A stretch of 17,902 nt of DNA from positions 1-17,902 of the forward strand of contig CANHKJ010000033.1 of assembly GCA_947460915.1 (NCBI GenBank), in the 5' to 3' direction. This DNA is from Verrucomicrobiia bacterium. GTDB lineage: Bacteria > Verrucomicrobiota > Verrucomicrobiia > Verrucomicrobiales > Akkermansiaceae. A model generated the notes under the pieces. It was not told the DNA's origin, did not search any database, and saw only the letters and a program-made list of their open reading frames with translations. The first letter of the stretch is position 1. Each line of letters begins with the position of its first letter. Of the stretch, positions 1 to 8,859 are shown piece after piece. The translations under genes and the position numbers were made by a program.

Positions 1-23
1 AACATCTATCCCTCCCAAACAAT

Positions 24-704
24 ATGAAAGACAAAGATTATTCCGTTATTGAAGCACTCGGACGCATCAACCGCTTTGCGATCAACCATCTTGCCGCCTT
101 CCCCGCAGGCAGCCAAGCCCTCACCGACTTCGCCCGCGCCAGCGAAATCGTCACCGAACTCATTCCATCAGACTCCCAGCCCGGCCTACCAGCCAGCCCC
201 GCAACTGCTGCGCGGAATCATCTCTTTGATGAGGTATGGGAAGACCTACTAGCCATCGCCGATACAGCCCGCTCCATCGCCCGCAAAGAGCCCGGCTTCG
301 CTGCCGACTTCCGCGTCGGCGAAGACACCCATCGGGAAATCATCGCTACAGCAAAAACTTTCCTCGCTAAACTGAAAGACCCAGCCACTGCTGCCAAATT
401 CATCGCCTACGCCATGCCTGCCGATTTTGTCAATGATCTCGAAAACGACCTCGCAGCCATCGATGAGAAAAAATCTGAGCAAACCGACGACCGCAGTGGC
501 GACATCATCGACAACGCCCACAATCGCAATCTCATCAAAGAAGCGCGAACACTCATCAAAAGCCTCAACACTTCCGTCAACAACCGCTTCCGTCGCGACG
601 CCATCATCCTCACTGAGTGGGCCGCCGCAGCACGAATCCATCGCACCACAGCTGCTTCAACGACAAACCAATCTCCACCCCCACCGCCCGAAAATCCAAT
701 CTAA
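24..704 (+). CDS. Hypothetical protein, alpha-helical, proline-rich tail
   Basis: I do not recognise this 226-residue protein. It has no signal peptide and no convincing membrane segment, so it is probably cytoplasmic. It looks mostly helical: an Arg-Ile-Asn-Arg-Phe-Ala opening at about residues 14-19, a middle helix rich in Ala, Glu and Lys (about 75-125), and a basic helix (about 165-195). It ends in a low-complexity stretch with five consecutive prolines. The ATG at 24 is the first Met of the frame and has no clear Shine-Dalgarno sequence, as is usual here. The DNA is C-rich on the coding strand, which fits a real gene. No neighbour suggests a function: upstream sequence is missing and downstream is a non-coding gap. 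Confidence 0.7.
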   Translation: MKDKDYSVIEALGRINRFAINHLAAFPAGSQALTDFARASEIVTELIPSDSQPGLPASPATAARNHLFDEVWEDLLAIADTARSIARKEPGFAADFRVGEDTHREIIATAKTFLAKLKDPATAAKFIAYAMPADFVNDLENDLAAIDEKKSEQTDDRSGDIIDNAHNRNLIKEARTLIKSLNTSVNNRFRRDAIILTEWAAAARIHRTTAASTTNQSPPPPPENPI

Positions 705-847
705 TCAAAAAATGCGCTTGACGATTTGATAAAAAAAACGACAACTTAATCGCGCCAACAAACGTCATTTTCATACCAACCCCCAGTTTTCCCTCGAAAC
801 AAAGAAATACACACAAAACAACAACTGCTTTTGCGATAAACAAAGGC

Positions 848-853
848 TATAAT
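848..853 (+). promoter_or_regulatory. Candidate -10 box (TATAAT) for the structured RNA
   Basis: A perfect TATAAT lies just upstream of the inverted-repeat RNA. Transcription from it would start at about 859-862, within the 5' strand of the outermost stem. No good -35 hexamer is visible at 16-18 bp spacing; TTGCGA at 831-836 is too close. The assignment rests on the -10 match and on the structured element plus terminator downstream. Confidence 0.4.
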
Positions 854-855
854 GG

Positions 856-999
856 GTCACTACCGAAACCGCTAAATTCTCTAGACCCACCCAGAAGGTT
901 ACATGCCACCGCACCCAATCGGCGCGGCTTGGCGCGTCCTTCTGGAAGGTGCTTAGCGGTACCTGGTAGTGAGCGTGTTCCAAGTCGCGCTCTTTTTTT
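856..999 (+). ncRNA. Putative structured small RNA or attenuating leader
   Basis: The segment folds back on itself. TCACTACC (857-864) pairs with GGTAGTGA (965-972); ACCGCTAA (868-875) pairs with TTAGCGGT (953-960); CCAGAAGG (891-898) pairs with CCTTCTGG (938-945). GCCA (905-908) with TGGC (930-933) and CCGC (909-912) with GCGG (924-927) extend the tip. The result is a rod of about 115 nt with an asymmetric internal loop (876-890 against 946-952). A TATAAT box precedes it and a U-tract terminator follows it. This fits either an independent small RNA or a 5' leader whose terminator controls the operon starting at 1043. The shape recalls 6S RNA, but it is short for that family, and I see no SRP-RNA signature. 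No protein-coding reading is convincing here. Confidence 0.5.
971..999 (+). terminator. Rho-independent terminator after the structured RNA
   Basis: GAGCG (971-975) pairs with CGCTC (988-992) across a 12-nt loop and is followed at once by seven T residues (993-999). It lies 43 bp before the ATG at 1043, so it either ends a small RNA or acts as an attenuator for the downstream operon. Its first bases overlap the 3' strand of the long rod (GGTAGTGA, 965-972), so the two folds could compete. Confidence 0.6.
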
Positions 1000-1042
1000 G
1001 TTTTCCCGGCACACTTTCATCACATCCCTCACTCTATAACTC

Positions 1043-1951
1043 ATGAAATCTCTCCCACTTGTATTTCTCCTTTATTGGTCGTTTGTGTTGCAGGCGCAGG
1101 ACGTTGTTGCGGTAGGTGAGCAACCTCATTTAGCACGTTTGCACATTATGGGTAAGCTGGCTGATGGGCGTCCGGCCTTGCCAGCTGCTCCGGGGGTGAT
1201 TCCTCGTTTAGTGGTGAAGCAGTCGTTCACAGGAGCCGTGGATTATAAGAAAAGCCGCGGAGCTTCCGCGAAGGGTGCGGTGCATGAGGTGATTGATCCG
1301 CAGTTGCCCGTGCTGGAAAAGCCCATTGCCCCGCGGATGATGACGAGGGAGGAGCTAGTGGCGTTTCGGCAATCTCCGCGTTATGCAGAGCTTGCAGCTC
1401 GAATCGCTAAGCGTAAGAAGATGCGCATGGTCATGCTTTCTGCTACAGTGTATGATGAGAAGCGCACGTTGTTGCGATGGTGGGCTGAGGGAAAGTCGTT
1501 TCAGGCGTGGAGTAATGTCAATTTCGCGCACTTAGGGGGATGTAGTTCGTTTGTTAAAGGTGATCAAGAATATATGTTATTCATGGGGATTGGTGCGGTT
1601 GATACCGTAAAATGGGGGCAGCGCTATGCGGCAGCGGGGCGAAAGTGGAAAGCTCCTACAATCCCACGTTTGCCTAATAGTGCGGAGAAAAATCCAGCGT
1701 TTTCATTGGTGGGTAAGATGCCTAGTGTTGAAGAGTTAGCACCGATTACTGCGTTGCATGAGTTGTATTTGCAGGAGCATAAGCAGCTTAGGCAAGCACA
1801 TGCTGACCGGGTGATGGCGCAGCGCGAGAAGGAAGTGGAACTCCTGCGCAATCCGCCGCAGCCGCAGGTTCCGCAAATTTATTTTTGGCGCGGCAAACGC
1901 AATGAGGATACCGCCGTATCGCCTGCAACTCCTGATTCTGAAACAAAATGA
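1043..1951 (+). CDS. Secreted protein of unknown function, first gene of Rhs operon
   Basis: This 302-residue protein begins with a typical Sec signal peptide: Lys after Met, a hydrophobic run (about residues 4-16), and a likely cut after LQAQ. The Rhs protein downstream has a nearly identical signal-peptide end. The mature part has no domain I recognise. It has a basic patch (about 118-128, Arg/Lys-rich), a central region with WW and GGCSSF (about 145-170), and a charged C-terminal helix (about 240-275). Its stop overlaps the next start in ATGA, so the two genes are probably translationally coupled. Its position suggests an accessory role in export or assembly of the Rhs protein, but that is inference. 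The coding strand is visibly G/T-rich, unlike the C-rich genes on either side. Confidence 0.72.
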   Translation: MKSLPLVFLLYWSFVLQAQDVVAVGEQPHLARLHIMGKLADGRPALPAAPGVIPRLVVKQSFTGAVDYKKSRGASAKGAVHEVIDPQLPVLEKPIAPRMMTREELVAFRQSPRYAELAARIAKRKKMRMVMLSATVYDEKRTLLRWWAEGKSFQAWSNVNFAHLGGCSSFVKGDQEYMLFMGIGAVDTVKWGQRYAAAGRKWKAPTIPRLPNSAEKNPAFSLVGKMPSVEELAPITALHELYLQEHKQLRQAHADRVMAQREKEVELLRNPPQPQVPQIYFWRGKRNEDTAVSPATPDSETK

Positions 1952-2628
1952 AACGATTATCTCTCCCCATGCTGGTATGTTGTGGCTGCATTGGCAGTTG
2001 TTTGAGTGTCTTACATGCTGCCGATCCAGAGCCGACCTTTGAGGAATTAGGCGTGAGTTCGTATCGCTTTGATTGGACAGGTGAGGCGGGGCTAACGTAC
2101 TTTGTGCAGTATTCGCAGGATTTGCAAAACTGGCAGTATTTTCCGTTGATCGATCACGGCGTGGTGCATGATGCAGTGGACGTGACCCCGCTAGACGCGA
2201 GCAATAAGCCACTGGCAAAATTTTTCATGCGCTTGGTTTATACGGACATCCCGACGACTGATGCTGAGGCGGATGATTTTGATTATGATGGCATTTCCAA
2301 TTTATTAGAGTTGTCTTCTGGTAGTGACCCGCTTGATGCAACTAGCAAGGGTATAGATTCTGACAACGATGGACTTCCTGACCCTTGGGAAATGCACTAT
2401 TTTGGTAATTTACTCTCAACAGCTTCGGCAGATACGGACACTGATGGTTTTTCGAACATTGAAGAATATCAGGCTGGATTAGACCCTCAACAAAACGAGT
2501 TTAACAACACGGCAAAACACACAGCCTTTCAATACGATCCAGTAGGTCGATTAGAGCAAGTAAGTAGTCCTACAGCTTCTGAAAACATTGTTCCCGATGA
2601 CGAGGGAAACATCACTACGGCAAACTAA
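1948..2628 (+). CDS. Secreted Ca-binding-repeat protein ending in one YD repeat
   Basis: The 226-residue product has a signal peptide (about 1-24, probable cut after LHA). Residues about 41-66 carry the pattern Y-VQ-S-DL-NW, a module common in exported verrucomicrobial proteins. Three DxDxDG loops follow (starting near 110, 137 and 162), of the thrombospondin type-3/dockerin kind that normally bind calcium. The last about 35 residues contain a single YD-type repeat (FQYDPVGRL at about 194-202), the same repeat that builds the Rhs protein encoded 12 bp downstream. The start codon overlaps the previous stop (ATGA). It is probably a cell-surface or periplasmic partner, or a fragment detached from an ancestral Rhs N terminus. 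The Ca-binding motif call is firm; the function is not known. Confidence 0.75.
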   Translation: MKRLSLPMLVCCGCIGSCLSVLHAADPEPTFEELGVSSYRFDWTGEAGLTYFVQYSQDLQNWQYFPLIDHGVVHDAVDVTPLDASNKPLAKFFMRLVYTDIPTTDAEADDFDYDGISNLLELSSGSDPLDATSKGIDSDNDGLPDPWEMHYFGNLLSTASADTDTDGFSNIEEYQAGLDPQQNEFNNTAKHTAFQYDPVGRLEQVSSPTASENIVPDDEGNITTAN

Positions 2629-2640
2629 TTTCCTCCCACC

Positions 2641-5600
2641 ATGAAAACTCTTCTTCCATTTCTTTTTTTAGCCATCCATCTGCTCCAAGCACAGCCCGCA
2701 GAAAACCCCGGGTGGGGGCTAAGTCCCAACAATGATGAATCCCTCGCAGACTTTGTAGCCAATCACCAAGAACGCGCAGATCTACCGAGTATCCCACAAA
2801 GAGACGAGCCAATCCTTGAATCAGCCGATCCCGTCAACGGCGCACTCGCCTTACAGATCTTCCCTAGCCAGCCAACGATCAGCCCGCGCAATGTGCCGCC
2901 GTCTAATGAAGCTGACACCATTACGCCCGCCATTGCAGCCCTCGCCCACGGTCTTCGTAATGATCCGCTGCTTATTTTCCAATACGTCAGAAACCAAATC
3001 CGTTATGAACACTACTACGGATGCAAAAAAAGCGCGCATCTCACCTTATTAGAAGGCGGAGGAAATGACTATGACCAGTGCGCTTTGACCGTTGCCCTTC
3101 TCCGTGCAGCGGGCCACAGCGCGAGCTATGGCCACGCGCCCTGTATGTTCTCGTGGGATGAACTCCGTCTGTGGTGGGGGCTCACCACTACTCCATACGC
3201 GCACCTTTCCGATGCCCAATTTGCCACCAAATACGGCATTACAGACACTTCGGCGGCAAACATCAGCAAGTATCGCAAGCGCATCGCCATTCTTAATGCC
3301 GCTTACACCGCAGGGCAACCATACATTGATCCATTCACCTATCAGAGTCAAGAATGGTTCAGCATCGCATGCACCTATGTCATTTATAGCGACGGCACCA
3401 ACACCTACAACATTTGCCCTGCTTGGAAAAACACCACCCATGCGACATTACCAAACTGGGCGACATACAGTGGCTACAATAAAACGCAATTCCTTTCCGA
3501 TGCTGGTGGCTCCGTTGGTTCCCCTGACTATGTGCTTAATCTTAATGAATCCGCCATCAATCAACGCCTCTCAGATTACACGAACAATCTCCTCCAGGCA
3601 TTGCGTGTGAATCATGACAGTGCGGACATCAACACACTCCTTGGCAAACCACGCATCGTCACCACGACATACGCCAGCTTCCAAGACGTGCCAGAAATGT
3701 ACATCGACACAACCGTCATGCCGTGGATCACCCCCGCCACATTCACCCTCATCCCTACCGCACGCATGGTATCCGTCAGCATCACCGCAGGCACCTACAA
3801 CTACAGCGATACCACTAACACCACTCATCCGCCTGGTACATTCATCTCCACCCTATTTCAAAAAACCATTACCGCACCGAGTTTAGCAGGAAAAAAAATC
3901 AGCCTTAGCTCTACGGCTACCTCCGGCACATTCCGCCTCGACGAAACCACCTTGAATACCGCTTTCAGCACCGCCGGGCGCTCAAACCTCGATGTTCGCC
4001 TTCAGTGGAATCACGGTCAAGTATTAGGCACAGAGACCGTGAATGGCTACACCACCACCCCTGTCACAGAGCGTAATGAGATCCATGTCTCCAGCTACAA
4101 AGTAGGCGCAACATACGCCTTTCCCTACTGTTACTCAGACCCCACACAACTCTTGCGCAAGCGGCAAGACACCATGGAAAACTATCGTCGCCAAGGTATA
4201 GCCGACACCGATCATCGCGTCATCAGCGAGAACCTCAACATCATCGGCCTCCAATGGATGCAGCAACAACATCATGCCGACACCTTCCTTGGTCCCTTTC
4301 ACCAAATCATCCCCAGCTATCTCCACGTCATGGGCAGAGTCGCCCAAGAAAGCAGCATTTATCTGGACATGCCGCTCAACTTCAACATCAACCTCCATCG
4401 CTCCGTCAATAGCGAATATCCATTCGTCAGACACTCCACGACATTCGCCAGTGCCATGGAACACGGCATACTAGAACAAACGCAATCCACCAACTACCAA
4501 GCTGCCTCCACCGTGCGCATGATCCGCCGCGCCAACCAGCTCGGCCAAAAAATCTACCGCGCCACTAGCAGCAACTTCAGCTCAGTTGTTTCACAACTCA
4601 CAGGCTATTCCGCTGCTGGCCTAAGTAGAATCAACAACCACTTTGCCACCGCAAACAAATTTGGACTCCTCCCAAAAAGTGGAAACAACAGCATCAACCA
4701 GTGGGCTGGCTACGGCTTCGCATTAGAGAGCAGCACAGCATTTTTCATGGAAATCTCAGGGGGCTACAACGGTGGTTACTCAGGCTACACTGCATCCGCA
4801 GTAAACACCAATGCTGCCTCTAGCAACTACAGAAGTACCGGCACTTACTTTAATCTGCCCTACTACACACTCGAAAACATTTACCACCCAGGCACCACAC
4901 CGCAGATGGTCAGTTACGATCCTGTGGACCTCGCCAGCGGTGCATTTTTATTAGACAAGACCGACCTCACACTAGGAGCCGCCGCCCCCTGCGGACTCTC
5001 CTTTAGCCGCCACTACAACTCCACCCTCCGCTACGATAACAGCGCCGGGCTCGGCTACGGCTGGACTCATTCCGCAAATGCTTATCTCACCAAGCGTTCC
5101 GCCCCCCTCAACCTCCTTGCTGGAGCAAACACCTACCAAGCAGCCCCCCTCATCGTAGCCGCGCTCGTCTCCAGAGACCTCCTCAATGAAGCCACCACCG
5201 CAGCGAATGCGAAATCATGGGCCACAGGCATGCTCGTCGCTCACTGGGCCATCGAGCAAATGCGCTACAACTCCACCTCCATCACCCTTGGCAATCGCAA
5301 TCTTGAGTTCATCAAATTGCCCGATGGCACCTTCCTAGCGCCCCCCGGATTGAACCTCACGCTCACCGCTCATGCCAACGGAACCCACACCCTCCAAGAA
5401 CGCCACGGGCTGACTTACTTCTTTAACGCCAGCAACAAACTCGCCACCATCACCGATCCCCACGGCAACACCCAGACATGGGCTTACGATAACACCAGCG
5501 GCAGAATCAGCACCATTACCGACTGCCGCAACCGCACCCTCACCTTTCATTGGGTCAATGGACGCATCCAATCCATTACTGACGGCACAGGCCGTAGCGT

Positions 5601-8600
5601 CTCCTACGACTACACCGCAGACACCCTCACCGCCTATACCGATGCCGAGGCCAAAGCATGGACCTACCAGTACAGTGCCAGCAACCAAATGGTGACACTC
5701 AAAGACCCCATGCTGCGCACCCTTGCCCGCAATTCCTACGACAGTGAAAATCGCGTCATTGCCCAACGCAGCATGGATGACCCCACCCGCGAGTGGACCT
5801 ACCACTACAACGGCTACTGCAACTACGAAGTCAACCCACAAGGCCACGCCACATGCTATTTTTATGACCGTAAAGGGCGCTGCATCGCCACCGCAGACCC
5901 CAAAGGCAACACCTCGCGCCGCACCTATGATGGACAAGACCGCAGCAGCCAAACCCGCACCCCCAAAGTCGAAAATACCGATGTCACCTATAACACCAGC
6001 CATGACCCCCTCACCATCAAAGACCCGCTGACCCATCAAGCCACCATCATTTATGATGCCCAACAACGCCCTTGGAAAACCACCGACAAACGCGGAAAAA
6101 CCTCCACAACTACCTACTACGCCCATCACAAAGTTCACACCGTCACCGATCCCGAGAACAACCTCACCACCTACACCTACCTCACAGATGGCAACCTCCA
6201 TACCATCACCGATCCTGAGAACCGCGTAACCACCTTCGGCTATGACGCATGGGGGCAACTCAACAAAATCACCTACCACGACACCAACTACGTCACCTTC
6301 CTGAACAACGCTCGCGGCGAAGTAATCGAAAGCACCGATGCCCGCAGCAACACCACCTCCTACACCTACAACAACCGAGGTCAGCGAAAAACCACCACAC
6401 TCCCACCCATTCCCGGTCAACCCGCCGCCGTCTCCACCATCACCTATGATGACAGCGGCAACATCGACACCACCACCGATGCACGCACCAACCTCACCAG
6501 CTACGACTTCAATGCCCTAGGCGACCCAACCACCACCACACTCCCTGCCATCACCACCACCAACGGCAGCGCCCAAAACAACATCATCACCCACATCTAC
6601 GACACCCGCAACTGGCTCGAAAAAACCACCGACTCCCTGCGCACACTCAGCGAGGCCACCTACCACGCCAACAAAGAAATCCACACCACCAAAGACCCAC
6701 TCGCCCGCACCACCACCTTCACCTATGATGCGAACTCCCAGCTCACCGATGTCCTCGATCCGCTTCTACGCCTTACCAAAAACCGCTACACCGCCCGTGG
6801 AGAAAACGACCGCAGCACCGATGCGCTCACCAAAAACACCACCATCACCTACGATCAAAACGGCAACCGCCGCTACCTGCTCAACCGCCGCAACAAAACC
6901 TACGAGTGGCAATACGATGACGCCAGCCGCCCCACTCACCTCATCACCCCGCTCATCAAAACCACCCACACCACCTACCACGATGACAGCCAACCCCACA
7001 TCATCACCGAGCCCAGCCTTCAAACCACCACACTCACCTACGATAGCCGCGCTCGCCTCGACACCCGCACTGATGCCCTAGGCACCATCGAGCACGACTA
7101 CGATCCAGACAGCAACCTCCGCTTCGTCACCGAAATCAAAGCAGGCGTCACCACCACCATCCAGCGCACCTACGACGAACGCTCCCGCCTCAAAACCTAC
7201 ACCAACACCCACGGCGAGACCATCGGCTACCAATACGATGCCCAAGGCAACCTCGCCACCCTGACCTATCCGCCCGATGCCACACACCCCACCGGCAAAC
7301 AAGTCCACTACACCTACAACGCCCGCAACCAGCTCGAAACCGTAACCGACTGGAACAGCCGCACCACCACCTACCGCTACGACCGCATCGGCTGGCTCGA
7401 AAAAATCCTCCACGCCAACGGCACCATCACCACCCGCACACGAGACGCCGCAGGGCAACTCTCCACCATCAAACTCCATGCCCCCAACCCCAACGGCAAA
7501 CTCCTTCACCTCCAGAGCTTCCGCTACGACGATGCAGGCCAGATCGTCAAAAAAATCACCGGCCCCGCCGAGCGCCCCTACACCGCCGCCCCCCTCAGCG
7601 CCACCTACGATGACGACAACCGCCTCCTCACCTGCAACGGCCAAACCATCGTCCACGATGACGATGGCAATATGACCCAAGCCCCCCGCATCCCCGGTCA
7701 AGCCAACATCACCCACACCTACAACGCCCGCAACCAACTCACCAGCGTCGCCGGAGTCAGCTACACCTACGATGCAGAAGGCCACCGCATCAACACCACC
7801 GATGCCAGCGGCAGCACCCGCTACACCACCGATCCTAACACCAGCCTCAGCCGCCACCTCATCATCCACCACCCAGATGGCAGCAAAACCTACAACATCC
7901 ACGGCCTAGGCCTCCTCTACCAAATCACCGCTGACGGCCAAGAAAAACACCACCACTACGACCAAATCGGCTCCACCATCCTCCGCAGCAATGCCACCGG
8001 AGCCATCATCGCCCGCGCCCAATACTCCGCCTACGGTGCAGTCACTTGGAGCACCGGAGACATCACCACGCCCTACCTCTACAACGGCCAAGCCGGAGTC
8101 GTCACCGATCCGAACGGACTGCTTTGCATGAGAGCCCGTTACTACAACCCGCACCTACGCCGCTTCCTCAACGCCGACCCCATAGGATTCAGCGGCGGTA
8201 GCAACTGGTTCGTCTATGCCGATGGCAATCCCATCAGCATGAGCGACCCGTTTGGGTTGTGTGCCATGAACTGCCTATCAGGAGGCACCTATGGTTCAGG
8301 TGGTGCTCCATTTGATTACACTTATCAGCAGTTAAGCACTGGAGGGCACATGGCTCTCGACGGGGTTGGCCTCATCCCCGTCATTGGAGAAGCGGCAGAT
8401 GGAGTTGGCGCGGCATGGTACTTAGCAGAAGGCAACTACACGGACGCCGCCATCGGAGCCGCCGCCATGATCCCCTTCGCCGGATGGGGTGCGACGGGAG
8501 CTAAAATCTTGAGGCACGCGGATGAGGCGTATGATGCCGCAAAGGGGACAACGGGCTACCGCTACGTCACCGAGGCGGAGATACAGGCAATCAAGGACAC

Positions 8601-8859
8601 CGGAATGCTCCGTGGTGGTCGTCCCGGCGAAACCTACTTCACGAAGGACGTTTATAAGTCGGGTGCTCATGCACAAGAACGGCTTTCACTGCCGACAACT
8701 CCGACTCATCGCATTGAATTCGAGATTACAAACAATCCGACGATGTTACGAAACGGAACTAAAGTCGAGCCAGTTGGCTCACTTCCCGGCAAGGGATCAG
8801 AGTTCATGACGACAGACCCGGTTTCCGTCGATCTCATCAACGTCCAACCCTTGAGATGA
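2641..8859 (+). CDS. Secreted Rhs/YD-repeat polymorphic toxin with transglutaminase-like domain
   Basis: A 2072-residue protein. Order: signal peptide (1-18, ends LQAQ); linker; transglutaminase-like domain (about 100-260, with candidate nucleophile Cys147 in YDQCALTVALLRAAG); a long region of unknown fold (about 270-755); a DUF6531-type entry to the Rhs shell (from about 760, DPVDLASGAF); about thirty YD repeats (from about 949); the Rhs core; and DPFGL at 1869-1873, the usual self-cleavage site. In characterised Rhs proteins the YD repeats form a cocoon enclosing the C-terminal toxin. After DPFGL come a hydrophobic Gly/Ala-rich pretoxin segment (about 1900-1960) and the tip (about 1970-2072). 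The tip has YRY, YFT and GSEF elements that could be the R-S/T-E triad of an ADP-ribosyltransferase fold; this is a guess. The signal peptide implies Sec export. The stop overlaps the immunity gene start. Confidence 0.93.
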   Translation: MKTLLPFLFLAIHLLQAQPAENPGWGLSPNNDESLADFVANHQERADLPSIPQRDEPILESADPVNGALALQIFPSQPTISPRNVPPSNEADTITPAIAALAHGLRNDPLLIFQYVRNQIRYEHYYGCKKSAHLTLLEGGGNDYDQCALTVALLRAAGHSASYGHAPCMFSWDELRLWWGLTTTPYAHLSDAQFATKYGITDTSAANISKYRKRIAILNAAYTAGQPYIDPFTYQSQEWFSIACTYVIYSDGTNTYNICPAWKNTTHATLPNWATYSGYNKTQFLSDAGGSVGSPDYVLNLNESAINQRLSDYTNNLLQALRVNHDSADINTLLGKPRIVTTTYASFQDVPEMYIDTTVMPWITPATFTLIPTARMVSVSITAGTYNYSDTTNTTHPPGTFISTLFQKTITAPSLAGKKISLSSTATSGTFRLDETTLNTAFSTAGRSNLDVRLQWNHGQVLGTETVNGYTTTPVTERNEIHVSSYKVGATYAFPYCYSDPTQLLRKRQDTMENYRRQGIADTDHRVISENLNIIGLQWMQQQHHADTFLGPFHQIIPSYLHVMGRVAQESSIYLDMPLNFNINLHRSVNSEYPFVRHSTTFASAMEHGILEQTQSTNYQAASTVRMIRRANQLGQKIYRATSSNFSSVVSQLTGYSAAGLSRINNHFATANKFGLLPKSGNNSINQWAGYGFALESSTAFFMEISGGYNGGYSGYTASAVNTNAASSNYRSTGTYFNLPYYTLENIYHPGTTPQMVSYDPVDLASGAFLLDKTDLTLGAAAPCGLSFSRHYNSTLRYDNSAGLGYGWTHSANAYLTKRSAPLNLLAGANTYQAAPLIVAALVSRDLLNEATTAANAKSWATGMLVAHWAIEQMRYNSTSITLGNRNLEFIKLPDGTFLAPPGLNLTLTAHANGTHTLQERHGLTYFFNASNKLATITDPHGNTQTWAYDNTSGRISTITDCRNRTLTFHWVNGRIQSITDGTGRSVSYDYTADTLTAYTDAEAKAWTYQYSASNQMVTLKDPMLRTLARNSYDSENRVIAQRSMDDPTREWTYHYNGYCNYEVNPQGHATCYFYDRKGRCIATADPKGNTSRRTYDGQDRSSQTRTPKVENTDVTYNTSHDPLTIKDPLTHQATIIYDAQQRPWKTTDKRGKTSTTTYYAHHKVHTVTDPENNLTTYTYLTDGNLHTITDPENRVTTFGYDAWGQLNKITYHDTNYVTFLNNARGEVIESTDARSNTTSYTYNNRGQRKTTTLPPIPGQPAAVSTITYDDSGNIDTTTDARTNLTSYDFNALGDPTTTTLPAITTTNGSAQNNIITHIYDTRNWLEKTTDSLRTLSEATYHANKEIHTTKDPLARTTTFTYDANSQLTDVLDPLLRLTKNRYTARGENDRSTDALTKNTTITYDQNGNRRYLLNRRNKTYEWQYDDASRPTHLITPLIKTTHTTYHDDSQPHIITEPSLQTTTLTYDSRARLDTRTDALGTIEHDYDPDSNLRFVTEIKAGVTTTIQRTYDERSRLKTYTNTHGETIGYQYDAQGNLATLTYPPDATHPTGKQVHYTYNARNQLETVTDWNSRTTTYRYDRIGWLEKILHANGTITTRTRDAAGQLSTIKLHAPNPNGKLLHLQSFRYDDAGQIVKKITGPAERPYTAAPLSATYDDDNRLLTCNGQTIVHDDDGNMTQAPRIPGQANITHTYNARNQLTSVAGVSYTYDAEGHRINTTDASGSTRYTTDPNTSLSRHLIIHHPDGSKTYNIHGLGLLYQITADGQEKHHHYDQIGSTILRSNATGAIIARAQYSAYGAVTWSTGDITTPYLYNGQAGVVTDPNGLLCMRARYYNPHLRRFLNADPIGFSGGSNWFVYADGNPISMSDPFGLCAMNCLSGGTYGSGGAPFDYTYQQLSTGGHMALDGVGLIPVIGEAADGVGAAWYLAEGNYTDAAIGAAAMIPFAGWGATGAKILRHADEAYDAAKGTTGYRYVTEAEIQAIKDTGMLRGGRPGETYFTKDVYKSGAHAQERLSLPTTPTHRIEFEITNNPTMLRNGTKVEPVGSLPGKGSEFMTTDPVSVDLINVQPLR
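8071..8360 (+). repeat. Rhs core-tip repeat, copy 1 (in the full-length gene)
   Basis: This 290-bp stretch of the full-length Rhs gene encodes PYLYNGQAG through DPFGL and the start of the pretoxin segment. It recurs at 9684-9973, a constant offset of 1613 bp with no gaps. The copies differ at only a few positions, mostly silent third-codon changes. Such shared core DNA is the usual substrate for recombination that swaps Rhs tips. Confidence 0.9.

Noticed and set aside
856..999. SRP RNA, tmRNA or 6S RNA identity for the structured element
   Set aside because: No GGAA-capped apical SRP motif, no tRNA-like ends, and the rod is short for 6S RNA. Left as an unassigned structured RNA.
1035..1040. 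TATAAC as the promoter of the first companion gene
   Set aside because: It ends 2 bp before the ATG, so transcription would begin inside the gene.
5335..6420. Long minus-strand open frame (361 codons) inside the Rhs gene
   Set aside because: It is the antisense of the ACC/GCC-rich YD-repeat region. The product is a Gly/Val/Ala-rich string with no domain, and the plus-strand frame is plainly the real gene.
7078..7902. Minus-strand open frame (274 codons) in the Rhs gene
   Set aside because: Same antisense artefact: low-complexity Gly/Val/Ala composition and full overlap with conserved YD repeats.
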